Shown: piece by piece, positions 16,925 to 26,051 of the stretch
Layout of the letters: every line of letters starts with the position of its first letter
How positions within the stretch are numbered: the first letter of the stretch is position 1
Source of the DNA: Paraburkholderia phenoliruptrix
GTDB lineage: Bacteria; Pseudomonadota; Gammaproteobacteria; Burkholderiales; Burkholderiaceae
Length of the DNA: 64,000 nucleotides
Reading direction: 5' to 3'
Assembly (NCBI RefSeq): GCF_019511605.1
Contig: NZ_JAEUAV010000030.1
Span: forward strand, 1-64,000
Notes under the pieces: generated by a model
Told to the model about the DNA's origin: nothing
The model's input: the letters and a program-made list of their open reading frames with translations, nothing else
The model's database searches: none
Made by a program: the position numbers and the translations under genes

Positions 16925-19900
16925 CTAGGAGCGGCCGTTCCTCAATCGCGAAAAGATATCCGCAACCGTCTGTAGGTTAAACGGCTTGGGCAGACACGCA
17001 TCGCACCCGGCCTCTAGCGCGTGCTTTTCCTCCAGGGGGATCGGGCGTCCCGTCACCGCAATGATCGGAATGGCCTTGCAGGACGGCAGTGAGCGCAGCC
17101 GCTGCACAAGCGCATAACCGTCAAGATCGGGCAGTGTCACGTCAGTGATGACCAGATCGAGCTCTTGCCCTCCCGCTACCTCCAGGGCAGTCGTCGCATC
17201 GGCCGAAGTCGTGACGCGCGCTTCGTATAATGAGAACAGATCCGACATCGCGGCAAGCGAGTCCGGCGCGTCCTCCACGAGCAGGACACGGATGCCTCTG
17301 AAGACCGACAGATCCCCTGGCCTGTCCCCCGCGTGCCGGTGGCTGGACGATGAGTCAGCAGGCAGCCAGACCACAAAGCGCGAACCGCGGCCTGGGCCTG
17401 CGGACTGCGCTTCCACGCTGCCGCCGTGCAGCTGGACCAGTTGCTGCACGAGTGACAGGCCAATACCGAGCCCGCCCTTGCGGGCACGATGCAGCGCCGA
17501 CGGCTCCTGGCGGAACATCTCGAAGATCGACCCGATTGCCTCGGGCGCGATACCGATGCCGGTATCACTCACCTCAAGGCGGACCCGTGACGACTCCGGC
17601 ACGAGCCGCACGTCAATGTGTCCGCCGTTGGGAGTGAACTTCAATGCATTGCTCACCAGGTTCCAGACGATCTGCTCGAGGCGCACCGCGTCACCCCGGA
17701 TAAGAACCGGCGTGTCGGGCAGGTCGAGCGTCAGCCTGATACCGGCCTGCTGCGCATCCAGCCCGACGGCGTCGGCGATCGAGCGGACGATTCCGGTGAT
17801 ATCCGTTGGTGCGAAATGCAGTGACAGTTTGCCGGTATTGACGCGCGAGAAATCGAGCAGATCATCGATGAGCTGCGCCTGGGTATTGACGGACTTCTGG
17901 ATTGCATCCGCGACTTCCTGCACCGGGCCGATATGCCGCACTTCGGGCAGGCGCACCAGCATTTCCGCCTTCATGTGGATCAGGTTCAGCGGGTTCTTCA
18001 GCTCGTGTGAGAGGATTGCGATGAACTCGTCTTTCATGCGATTGAGTCGCTGCACCTCTGTGTGCTGCGTGCGCTCTTTTTCCAGCACCGCCTGTTGCCT
18101 GTTTTCGGCCAGCTTGCGACGGGTTGCATCATGGGCGATCTTGATAAATCCGGAAAAGCCGGGCACGTCAACGCGACTGAGAAAGCCACTGCAGAACAGC
18201 CGTTTATTGTCTTTTCCGACATGCCAGCGTTCGTCTTCCGCCCGCCCGGTCTGCGAGGCCCTTTGCCGTTCACCGTCAGGCACGCCGGCCGCGCGGTCCT
18301 CGGGCGTGAAGATGCAATCGAGCCGCTGGCCCAGCATCTCCTCCGGGGAAAAGCCAAACATGCGGGCTGCGCCGAGATTCCAGCTGACGATCATCCCGTC
18401 CTGGTCCAGTACGATGATGGCGAACTCGTGAGTCGCCTGTGCCGCCAGTTTCAGTTTCTCCGTGCTCTCACGCGCCCGGTCCTCGGCATTCTTCTGTTCG
18501 GTGATGTCGATAAGCGCCAGCACCGCGCCGTCGATCCGGTCGTCGTCGGTTCGGTAGGGGAGGACCCGCGCAAGGAAGCGGCGCCCGTCCCGGCTCGATA
18601 CTTCCCGTTCGGTCTTTTTCAGCTGGCCGAATGCCGCACGCAGATCTTCGATCATTGCGGGATAGTCGAGCTTGTGCGTCAGATGCTGCAGCGGTCGGCC
18701 CAGATCGGTGGGGCGGACACTGAACAGCGTGTCAGCCGGCGCAGTGTAGCGTTTGATGTTGAGCTGCCGGTCCAGAAAGATGGTGGCGACACCGACCAGG
18801 GAGATCAGGTTCTGGAGGTCGTTACTGGTCCTGGCGGATTCGTCGACCTTCGCCATCAGTTCGGCGTTGACCGTAACAAGTTCCTCGTTAAGCGACTGCA
18901 GTTCCTCGCGGCTCGCCTCCAGTTCTTCGCTCGCTGAACGCAGCTCCTCATTCATCGCCTGCAGCTCTTCGTTGGAGGCCCTCAGCTCCTCGGCCGAACT
19001 CTGAGTCTCGTCCATCGAGTCACGCAGCCGCTCCTCGCTCCCCGCCAGGGCTCGTCTGAGCGAATCGACGGTAGTCTCGTGGTTTGCATCGGATAGCTCA
19101 TTCCCGCTAACAGGCGGTAAGGTGACGACATCGCATATCAGGCGTAGCAGGGGGTGCTCATCCGAGGGAGCACGCAAGGGCCGTATCAGGAGGTCAACCG
19201 AAACCGTGCCGGCTGACGTCTCAAACGGAACGGCAGCCTGTTCACCGCGTTTGCCCGTGCGCACGATTTCTTCGATACGTTGGCGCAACGCGGGCCGGGC
19301 ATCCTCGCGCACGATATCGAACAGGTTGGTGATTCGCGCGCCGCGATGATCATGAATCAGATGGATCGCGTTGGCAGAGCGCTGGACAATCAGGCCATCG
19401 GCACGTACGACGACGACGGGTGGCCCAAACGGTTCGGGAGCCCTTGTCAGGGTGGACAAAACGGATTCAATGACCGGCGTGCGGTCCGCAATGTTGAAGA
19501 ATACCGGCTCTGCCGTCAGCTCGCGCGCAGGAAGGACCGGGAAGGCAAGAACGCTGCTTTTTGCTGTATGCGGCAGCGCTTTATAGATCTTTTTGTGCTT
19601 GTCTACCGGCGCGAAAAGCTCGGTTGCGAAATCGGCCGATTCCGCACTGCCCAGGAAAAGGTAACCGCCCGGGCGCAGGGAAAAATGGAGGGTCTCCAGT
19701 ACACGGCTCTGTGCGCGCCGATCCAGATAGATCAGCATGTTGCGGCACGAGACGAGATCCATACGCGAGAATGGCGGATCGCGCAGAATATTGTGCGGCG
19801 CGAAAATCACCGTATCGCGCACGGATTTGACGAGCCTGTAACGGTCGCCATCCGGATTGAAGAACTGCGCAAGCCGGGCGGGCGTGACGTCGTTACTGAT

Positions 19901-21046
19901 AGCGCGCGGATAGCTGCCAGTGCGGGCGACCGCGATCGCATGCTCGTCGATATCGGTCGCGAACACTGTGACCTGAGGACGGTGAGGCAACTTTCGCGCT
20001 GCCTCACTTAACAGGATCGCAATCGAGAAGGCCTCTTCGCCGGTCGCGCAGGCAGGCACCCAGGCCCGCACTTCGTCCCGTCCCTGAAGCAGCCTGATAA
20101 GCTCGGCATTAATAGCGTTCTCCAGCGCCTCGAACGCCTCGGGGTCGCGGAAAAAGTTGGTCACGCCGATCAGCAGGTCCGCAAGCAGCTTCGGAGTTTC
20201 TTCCACGTTATCGTTCAGAAATCCGCGATACGCGTCTACGGTCGTGAGGCGGTTGACCTGCAGGCGCCGCTCGATCCGGCGCAGTATCGTGCCGCGCTTG
20301 TAGTTGCTGAAATCGTGGCGGGTACGCTGTCGCAGGACATCGAGCACATCGTCGACAGGGTCTCCGCGCTTAGCGGGCATGTCAGAGTCCGATACCTCCT
20401 CGCCATCGTCTGACGGGGCCGGCAGTTCGATCCTTTGCGCATTCTGGACCAGCGCGAGCAGCCGCGGAGCGATTTCGGCCACCGGCAGGATGAAATCCAC
20501 GTTACCGGTCGCAATGGCGCTTCGAGGCATGTCCTGGTATTGCGCTTCCTCAGGCTGTTGCGCGATGGTAATGCCGCCCTGTTCCCGCACGCGCGCAATG
20601 CCGATTGCCCCGTCGGAACCCGAACCGGACAGAATGATGGAGACCGCACGCGCGCCGTGCGCCTCGGCGAGGCTGCGGAAGAAAACGTCGATACTGGTTG
20701 GCGGAAAGCGCGGAGCCTCAGGCTCGCGCAGGCGCAGGTAGCCGTCCACCATCGAGAGCTGTTTGCCGGGCGGGATAACGTACACATGGTCCCGTTCGAG
20801 CGGAACGGGCGCGGTTACCTGCCGGACCGGAAGCCCCGTAACGTGCTGGATTACATCGTGCGCGTGGCTGATGTGGTCGGGAGAGAGGTGCAGGACGACA
20901 ACGAACGCGACGCCCGGCGACGGCGGCACCGCTTCAAAGAAACGTAGCAGCGCCTGCACGCCGCCGGCTGATGCGCCGATGCCGACGACGGCAAAAGCGG
21001 GACCGGCGTGCCGTACGCCGGCCTGCTCGGTTAATGCGCGAGTCAT
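16925..21046 (-). CDS. CheB-CheR-PAS hybrid histidine kinase
   Basis: This 1373-residue cytosolic protein fuses a whole set of signalling domains. In order: CheB methylesterase (about 16-195; Ser 26 in GASAGG, His 53, Asp 145), CheR methyltransferase (about 230-490), a PAS-like region (500-640), a long Glu-rich coiled coil (660-735), two PAS domains (740-980), HisKA (His 1014 in LSHELKNP), HATPase (DTGIGIAPEA) and a receiver (Asp 1302 in TDVTLPDLDG, Lys 1354). No transmembrane segment is seen. The ATG at 21046 has a GGAGAAG site; a GTG four codons upstream is possible. No chemoreceptor or response-regulator gene is adjacent. Confidence 0.93.
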   Translation of the reverse strand: MTRALTEQAGVRHAGPAFAVVGIGASAGGVQALLRFFEAVPPSPGVAFVVVLHLSPDHISHAHDVIQHVTGLPVRQVTAPVPLERDHVYVIPPGKQLSMVDGYLRLREPEAPRFPPTSIDVFFRSLAEAHGARAVSIILSGSGSDGAIGIARVREQGGITIAQQPEEAQYQDMPRSAIATGNVDFILPVAEIAPRLLALVQNAQRIELPAPSDDGEEVSDSDMPAKRGDPVDDVLDVLRQRTRHDFSNYKRGTILRRIERRLQVNRLTTVDAYRGFLNDNVEETPKLLADLLIGVTNFFRDPEAFEALENAINAELIRLLQGRDEVRAWVPACATGEEAFSIAILLSEAARKLPHRPQVTVFATDIDEHAIAVARTGSYPRAISNDVTPARLAQFFNPDGDRYRLVKSVRDTVIFAPHNILRDPPFSRMDLVSCRNMLIYLDRRAQSRVLETLHFSLRPGGYLFLGSAESADFATELFAPVDKHKKIYKALPHTAKSSVLAFPVLPARELTAEPVFFNIADRTPVIESVLSTLTRAPEPFGPPVVVVRADGLIVQRSANAIHLIHDHRGARITNLFDIVREDARPALRQRIEEIVRTGKRGEQAAVPFETSAGTVSVDLLIRPLRAPSDEHPLLRLICDVVTLPPVSGNELSDANHETTVDSLRRALAGSEERLRDSMDETQSSAEELRASNEELQAMNEELRSASEELEASREELQSLNEELVTVNAELMAKVDESARTSNDLQNLISLVGVATIFLDRQLNIKRYTAPADTLFSVRPTDLGRPLQHLTHKLDYPAMIEDLRAAFGQLKKTEREVSSRDGRRFLARVLPYRTDDDRIDGAVLALIDITEQKNAEDRARESTEKLKLAAQATHEFAIIVLDQDGMIVSWNLGAARMFGFSPEEMLGQRLDCIFTPEDRAAGVPDGERQRASQTGRAEDERWHVGKDNKRLFCSGFLSRVDVPGFSGFIKIAHDATRRKLAENRQQAVLEKERTQHTEVQRLNRMKDEFIAILSHELKNPLNLIHMKAEMLVRLPEVRHIGPVQEVADAIQKSVNTQAQLIDDLLDFSRVNTGKLSLHFAPTDITGIVRSIADAVGLDAQQAGIRLTLDLPDTPVLIRGDAVRLEQIVWNLVSNALKFTPNGGHIDVRLVPESSRVRLEVSDTGIGIAPEAIGSIFEMFRQEPSALHRARKGGLGIGLSLVQQLVQLHGGSVEAQSAGPGRGSRFVVWLPADSSSSHRHAGDRPGDLSVFRGIRVLLVEDAPDSLAAMSDLFSLYEARVTTSADATTALEVAGGQELDLVITDVTLPDLDGYALVQRLRSLPSCKAIPIIAVTGRPIPLEEKHALEAGCDACLPKPFNLQTVADIFSRLRNGRS

Positions 21047-21630
21047 GCTCTTCTCCACGGTGGGGCAGCCCTTGAACCGAGTATACCCGCGCCGAAGCCG
21101 GTCACCCTGGCCGGATCGTGCAAGTTAATGTACGGCAGACGCCTAGGATATGATAGCAATGCGCGGTGCAATACCGGCACCTCCGCCACAGGGCGCATCT
21201 TCAGCGGCGTCTGCGACGGCACACTCGGGCCAGGCTGGCTAATCGACGTCAGGCCGACCGACATTTGACGTTCAGATACGCGCGGGCGGCTCGTATGTCA
21301 CCTACGTGATGCACAGCGGTCGGTCGAGGGCGGAAGGCTAGCGTCTCTTCATGGCCGATCGGGTGAGGTCGCCAACGGCCGCTTATCGGCACTCCACTCC
21401 GCAAAACCTGGATTTGGCTGGCTGACCGGTTCGGAGAAACTTATCTGACCGGAGTGGGTCGACTGCTGCCCGAGGCGGACGATCAACGGCCCACGACACG
21501 CCGGCCACGCGCTATCGGACCGGGTTCGGCCATCACCAGTCATCCGACTGCGCGAGGCTGATGACCGCTTTCAAAAGTGAAGCGGCCGTACTCTCGCATT
21601 ATGCCGCGTCTCGAGGGATCCAATCCGGGA
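21047..21630. other. Gene-free stretch with inverted repeat A
   Basis: These 584 bp lie between the sensor kinase start and the end of the binding-protein gene. They hold repeat A at 21352-21461 and otherwise no credible gene. The kinase promoter must lie in the part next to 21046. Confidence 0.5.
21352..21461 (+). repeat. Perfect 110-bp inverted repeat A, copy 1
   Basis: The 110 bp starting TGGCCGATCGGGTGAGG are the exact reverse complement of 31545-31654. Flanking bases do not match, so both ends are well defined. The pair encloses the GntR/aconitase/lactonase cluster and the small-protein/TetR pair. Confidence 0.9.
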
Positions 21631-22365
21631 CTATGCTGTTGGCGCAACCGACGCCCCGACGATTCCATGCCGTTCCAGTGCGTCCGCGACAAACCCTGAA
21701 GCCTTCATCTCTTCGACGTACGCACCTAACGCCGCTGCGGCCGCCGGGCCCCGGCTTTTCGGTGTGCCCATCGCCTGCTGGATGACCATGAATCGTTGAT
21801 CGAGCAACCGGAGTCCGCTCGCCTTCTTCGCGTCTGCTTCGAGCTGTTGCTTCACTCCCGCTGCGACTTCGAGATTCTGTTCGAGGAACGTGTGCACGAC
21901 TGCGGGCGAAGTTGGCGCGCGCACGATCTGTGCGGCCTTCAGTTCCCGCGTCAGAAACAGGTCGTACGCGCTGCCTTTGCCTACAGTGACGCGATTATGC
22001 GGCTGATCGACATCTGCGTTAGTCTTCACAGGCGAACCGTCGCGAACAAGGTAGAAGCCTTCGATCAACACATACGGCGCGGTGAATGCGATCGTCTCGC
22101 CGCGCAATGGATCGATGGCGAAGAAGCCGAAGTCCGCGCGCTCTTCGCTGACGGCCTGAACCGATTTGCCTGCGGCATCGAAGACGATCAGTTCAAGTTC
22201 GACACCAAGCTGCGCGGCAAACGCGCGTGCGAGATCGACGGATACGCCGAACGGCTCGCCAGTTTCCGCGCTCTTGCTCGCGAGAATCGGATTGCCGAGA
22301 TTGATCGATGCGCGCAGCTTGCCCGTCGGCGTGAACGCGGTGACAACGGATGAATCGATGGTCAT
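21631..22365 (-). CDS. Leaderless periplasmic-binding-protein-fold protein (SBP family 3)
   Basis: This 244-residue protein has the fold of amino-acid ABC-transporter binding proteins (KLRASINLGNPILA, GEPFGVSVDLARAFAAQLGV, RADFGFFAIDPLRGE, TAPYVLIEGFYLV). It begins MTIDSSVV and has no signal peptide. No ABC permease or ATPase gene is nearby. It may be a cytosolic ligand-binding accessory or an enzyme on this fold. It lies 37 bp after the GntR gene and probably ends the acnA-gntR operon. Function is not known. Confidence 0.8.
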   Translation of the reverse strand: MTIDSSVVTAFTPTGKLRASINLGNPILASKSAETGEPFGVSVDLARAFAAQLGVELELIVFDAAGKSVQAVSEERADFGFFAIDPLRGETIAFTAPYVLIEGFYLVRDGSPVKTNADVDQPHNRVTVGKGSAYDLFLTRELKAAQIVRAPTSPAVVHTFLEQNLEVAAGVKQQLEADAKKASGLRLLDQRFMVIQQAMGTPKSRGPAAAAALGAYVEEMKASGFVADALERHGIVGASVAPTA

Positions 22366-22402
22366 GGATGCTTTCGTTGCGACCGCGTTTTCAGGCTGCG
22401 GT

Positions 22403-23296
22403 CTAGGATTCAAGAATCTCGCTGATGCGCGAGAGGGCGTCGAGCGTATGCAGCAGATGTTCGCGCATGGCTTCAGACGCTTCTTCATTGCGCTCGTGTT
22501 CGAGCAGTTCGAGCAGATGCAAATGCTGCTTCGCATGTTCGACGTAGCGTTCGCGATGCTGCATCGAACGGTACGACAGCAGACGACGCACGCGGTTGAC
22601 GCGCTTGATCGTGTCGATAAAGAAGCCGTTTCCCGACGCCTCGACCAGCGACTCGTGAAACCGCACACCGCGATCATGCAACTGGTCGGCCGTATCCGTT
22701 TCGATGCCGCCCGCGAGCAGATGCTTCTCGACCTCGCGGCAGCGCTCCAGCACCTTGCGTTCGAGCCGGTAGCCGGGTTCCAGCAACGCCGCCGGTTCGA
22801 GCGCAAGCCGCAGCCGGTACGACTTCAGCAGGCTGTCAGGCGTGGTCAGCATCGGAGAAAACTGCCAGCCATAGCCCGGCTTGCGCTCCGCCCAGCCTTC
22901 CTGCGCGATGCGTCCCATTACGGCCGTCAATTGCGCGCTCGTCAAACCATAGCGATTACGGATCAATTGCTCGGAGAATTCATCGGGCAACTGGCCTTTC
23001 AGACGGTCGTCCGCGATCTGAAAATACACGCTGGTCACGATATCCGTTTCGGCGAGGCCCAGCTCGTCCACGACATCCGCGAGCGGCTCGACGACAGGCT
23101 TGGCGACAAAAAAACCGCGATTCTTCTCGCGCGTCAGGATGCCTTTCTCATGCAGCAAGGCCAGCGCCTCGTTGACGGGCGAGCGCGACACGCGCAGACG
23201 GTCGGCCAGCATTTGCGCGGGCAGATGCGCGCCGGCGTCGAGTCCTTCCGTCTTGATCAGTTCAACAATCTGGGTCGCAATGGATCGGTCGATCAT
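22403..23296 (-). CDS. GntR family regulator (FCD-type)
   Basis: This 297-residue regulator has an N-terminal winged helix (AHLPAQMLADRLRVSRSPVNEALALLHEKG) and a C-terminal helical FCD-like ligand domain (GVRFHESLVEASGN, ERYVEHAKQHLHLLELLEH). Between them lies an extra 80-residue segment (about 85-165, with a second helix-turn-helix-like stretch SAQLTAVMGRIAQEG), longer than in typical FadR-group proteins. It lies in an operon with the aconitase and the leaderless binding protein and probably acts on the divergent promoter near 26000. Confidence 0.87.
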   Translation of the reverse strand: MIDRSIATQIVELIKTEGLDAGAHLPAQMLADRLRVSRSPVNEALALLHEKGILTREKNRGFFVAKPVVEPLADVVDELGLAETDIVTSVYFQIADDRLKGQLPDEFSEQLIRNRYGLTSAQLTAVMGRIAQEGWAERKPGYGWQFSPMLTTPDSLLKSYRLRLALEPAALLEPGYRLERKVLERCREVEKHLLAGGIETDTADQLHDRGVRFHESLVEASGNGFFIDTIKRVNRVRRLLSYRSMQHRERYVEHAKQHLHLLELLEHERNEEASEAMREHLLHTLDALSRISEILES

Positions 23297-23350
23297 GTGA
23301 GTCGTGCCTTCTGCTTTCTGCTTATCGCGTGAACGCAGCGGCGGCCGGTC

Positions 23351-25975
23351 TCAAGCCTCCTGCGTCAGCAAACTTTTCTGCAATATCAGCGGGATCACGC
23401 CGCCCGAACGCAGCAGCGTGCATTCGAGTTGTGTTTCGACGGCCGCCGTCGCCTCGATGAGTTGTACGCTGCCGTTCGCGCGAACCACGCGCACGGCAAT
23501 CTTGCAACGAGGCGACAGCGTATCACCCGCGGCGTCGACGTCGAGCTTATCACCCGGCTGAAGATCGAGTGTATCGGGGTTGGTGCCGGACGCAAAGCGC
23601 AGCGGCAGGATGCCCATGCCGATCAGATTCGATCGATGGATGCGCTCGAAACTCACGGCCAGCACCGCGCGGATGCCGAGCAGCCGCTGACCCTTGGCCG
23701 CCCAGTCGCGCGACGAACCCGTGCCGTAGCGCTCGCCCGCGACGAGCACGACAGCATCGCCGTCCTGCTGATAGCGCTGCGCCGCTTCGAAGATCGGCAG
23801 CACGTCGCCGCTTGGCACATGCAGCGTATGCGCGACGGGCATGCCGGGGCGAAGGCGGTTAACGAGTGTCCGGTTATAGAAGGCGGCGCGCACCATCACC
23901 TCCCAGTTGCCGCGCCGCGACGCGAACACGTTGAGATCGTCGCGGTCGTCGCCGCGCGCTGCCAGGAAATCGGCGACGTAGCTGTCTTTAGGAATCGCAC
24001 TGGCGGGGGAGATGTGATCGGTCGTCACGTCGTCGCCGAGCACGAGCAGCGGATAAGCGGTGTAATGCCCCAACTGGCTGCCCTCTGCGACCGACGCGAA
24101 CGGCGGGCGGCGCAGCGCCGTCGATGCCGGATTCCACGGAAAGCGCGCACCGTCCGGCGCGTCGAGATCGTGCCAGGCGGGGTTGCGGCTCGCGAGCGTG
24201 AAGGCGCGCGGATAGTCGTGCGGATTGGCGGCTGCTTTGACGACTTCGGAGACTTCGTCACGCGTCGGCCAGAGATCGCGCAGATAGACGGACTTGCCAT
24301 CGGCTGTCTGCTGGATCGGCTCGGCGCTCAGGTCGCGTTCGGCGTCGCCCGCAAGCGCGAAGGCAATTACGAGCGGCGGCGACATGATGAAGCCGAGATC
24401 GAGGTCGGGATGAATGCGGCCCGGGAAATTGCGGTTACCTGACAGTATCGCGACGGGATAGATGCTCTTTTGCGCGAGCGCTTCGCGAATCGGCGCCGTC
24501 AACGGCCCCGAGTTGCCGATGCAGGTCGTGCAGCCATATCCGACGATATCGAAGCCGACGGCCGACAAATCGTCGATCAGCTTCGCGCGATCGAGATACG
24601 CGGCGGCCGCAGGCGAGCCCGGCCCAAGCGATGTCTTGACCCACGACGGCACCTTCAGGCCCAAGGCGCGAGCCTTGCGCGCAAGCAGACCGGCGGCGAT
24701 GAGCAATGCGGGATCGGACGTATTCGTGCAACTGGTGATCGCGGCAATTGCGACGGGATGTTTCGGCATCGACGGATGATGCTGCGCCGGCTCGAACGCA
24801 AGTTTTGCGAGCGTTGCCGCCGTCTGCGAGTAATCGAGCAGATCCTGCGGACGGCGCGGCCCGGCGATATGCATACCGATACGGCCGAGATCGATCTCGA
24901 TCATGCGCGTGAAGCGCGGCTCCGCTTGCGGATCGAACCAGAGACCTGCGCGCTGTGTGAACGCTTCGACGAGCTTGATGGACGTCTCGGAACGGTTCGT
25001 CGCGCGCAAATAGTCGAGCGTGTGTTGATCGATGGGGAAAAAGCCCGTCGATGCGCCATATTCCGGCGCCATGTTCGCCACGACGGCGCGATCGCCCGCG
25101 CTCAGCGTCGCGACACCGGGACCGAAGAACTCGACGAACTCACCAGAGACGCCAATCGCGCGCAGCCGCTGCGTCACGGTCAGCGCGAGATCGGTGGCGA
25201 GCACGCCCGGCCGCATCGCGCCCGTCAGCCGTACGCCGATCACGTCGGGAATGCGCTGCATCACCGGCATGCCGAACATCACCGTCTGCGCTTCGAGTCC
25301 GCCCACGCCCCAGCCCAGCACGCCGATTCCGTTGATCATCGGCGTATGGCTGTCGGTGCCGATCAGCGTATCGGGCACGGCCCACTGCTCGCCATCGCGT
25401 TCGACTGTCGTGACGAGGGTCGCCAGCTGCTCCAGGTTGATCGTATGCATGATCCCCGCGCCTGGTGGATGGATGCGCACGCCCTTCAACGCCTTCGACG
25501 CCCAGCGCAGGAAACGGTAGCGCTCCGCATTGCGCCGCAATTCGAGCGCGAGATTCTCAGGCGCCGCGTCCTTTTGCGCGAAGTACTCGACGGCGAGCGA
25601 ATGATCGACGGACGAATCGACGGGCAACACGGGATGGAGCAGCGCCGGGTCCGCACCCGCTTCCGCGAGTGCGTCGCGCATCCCGGCAATGTCGACCAGC
25701 GCAGGCGTGCTCGTCGTGTCGTGCATCAGCACGCGGTTGGGCTGGAACGCGATCTCGGCTTCGCTCGTCGCGCGCGCGGTCCACGCGAGGATGCCATCGA
25801 CCGCTTGCCGCCGTTCGTTGCCTTCCATGTTGCGCACGACGTTCTCGAGCAGCAACCGCATGACGACAGGCAATTCGCGCAGCCTGTCGCCGAACAGCCC
25901 AGGCAGATCAACGTAGCGATACGACACGCCGTCTACGTCCAGGCGGGCTTCATTGGGGCAGTAAGTGTTTTCCAT
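23351..25975 (-). CDS. acnA: Aconitase A family hydratase
   Basis: This 874-residue 4Fe-4S hydratase of the AcnA/IRP group normally isomerises citrate and isocitrate. The cluster ligands are in ITSCTNTSDP and YGCTTCIGNSGPL, and the C-terminal swivel domain has GERYGTGSSRDWAAKG. The ATG at 25975 (MENTYCP) fits the family start. A Burkholderia genome also carries housekeeping aconitases, so this accessory copy, set in a regulated cluster with a lactonase, MFS transporter and porin, may process a citrate-like or hydroxylated tricarboxylic acid. That role is inferred. Confidence 0.9.
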   Translation of the reverse strand: MENTYCPNEARLDVDGVSYRYVDLPGLFGDRLRELPVVMRLLLENVVRNMEGNERRQAVDGILAWTARATSEAEIAFQPNRVLMHDTTSTPALVDIAGMRDALAEAGADPALLHPVLPVDSSVDHSLAVEYFAQKDAAPENLALELRRNAERYRFLRWASKALKGVRIHPPGAGIMHTINLEQLATLVTTVERDGEQWAVPDTLIGTDSHTPMINGIGVLGWGVGGLEAQTVMFGMPVMQRIPDVIGVRLTGAMRPGVLATDLALTVTQRLRAIGVSGEFVEFFGPGVATLSAGDRAVVANMAPEYGASTGFFPIDQHTLDYLRATNRSETSIKLVEAFTQRAGLWFDPQAEPRFTRMIEIDLGRIGMHIAGPRRPQDLLDYSQTAATLAKLAFEPAQHHPSMPKHPVAIAAITSCTNTSDPALLIAAGLLARKARALGLKVPSWVKTSLGPGSPAAAAYLDRAKLIDDLSAVGFDIVGYGCTTCIGNSGPLTAPIREALAQKSIYPVAILSGNRNFPGRIHPDLDLGFIMSPPLVIAFALAGDAERDLSAEPIQQTADGKSVYLRDLWPTRDEVSEVVKAAANPHDYPRAFTLASRNPAWHDLDAPDGARFPWNPASTALRRPPFASVAEGSQLGHYTAYPLLVLGDDVTTDHISPASAIPKDSYVADFLAARGDDRDDLNVFASRRGNWEVMVRAAFYNRTLVNRLRPGMPVAHTLHVPSGDVLPIFEAAQRYQQDGDAVVLVAGERYGTGSSRDWAAKGQRLLGIRAVLAVSFERIHRSNLIGMGILPLRFASGTNPDTLDLQPGDKLDVDAAGDTLSPRCKIAVRVVRANGSVQLIEATAAVETQLECTLLRSGGVIPLILQKSLLTQEA

Positions 25976-26006
25976 GACTGTATTGTTGCACTTTTCCAGG
26001 TAAAAA

Positions 26007-26020
26007 TGCAATCTAGTGCA
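26007..26020. promoter_or_regulatory. Candidate GntR operator in the acnA-lactonase gap
   Basis: The 76-bp gap between two divergent start codons holds TGCA-ATCTAG-TGCA at 26007-26020, nested within wider TTGCACT (25986) and AGTGCAA (26015) arms. It is placed to control both directions, and the GntR gene in the same cluster is the natural candidate. Confidence 0.5.
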
Positions 26021-26051
26021 AACCCCAGATATAACAATGCGGAGACATCAC

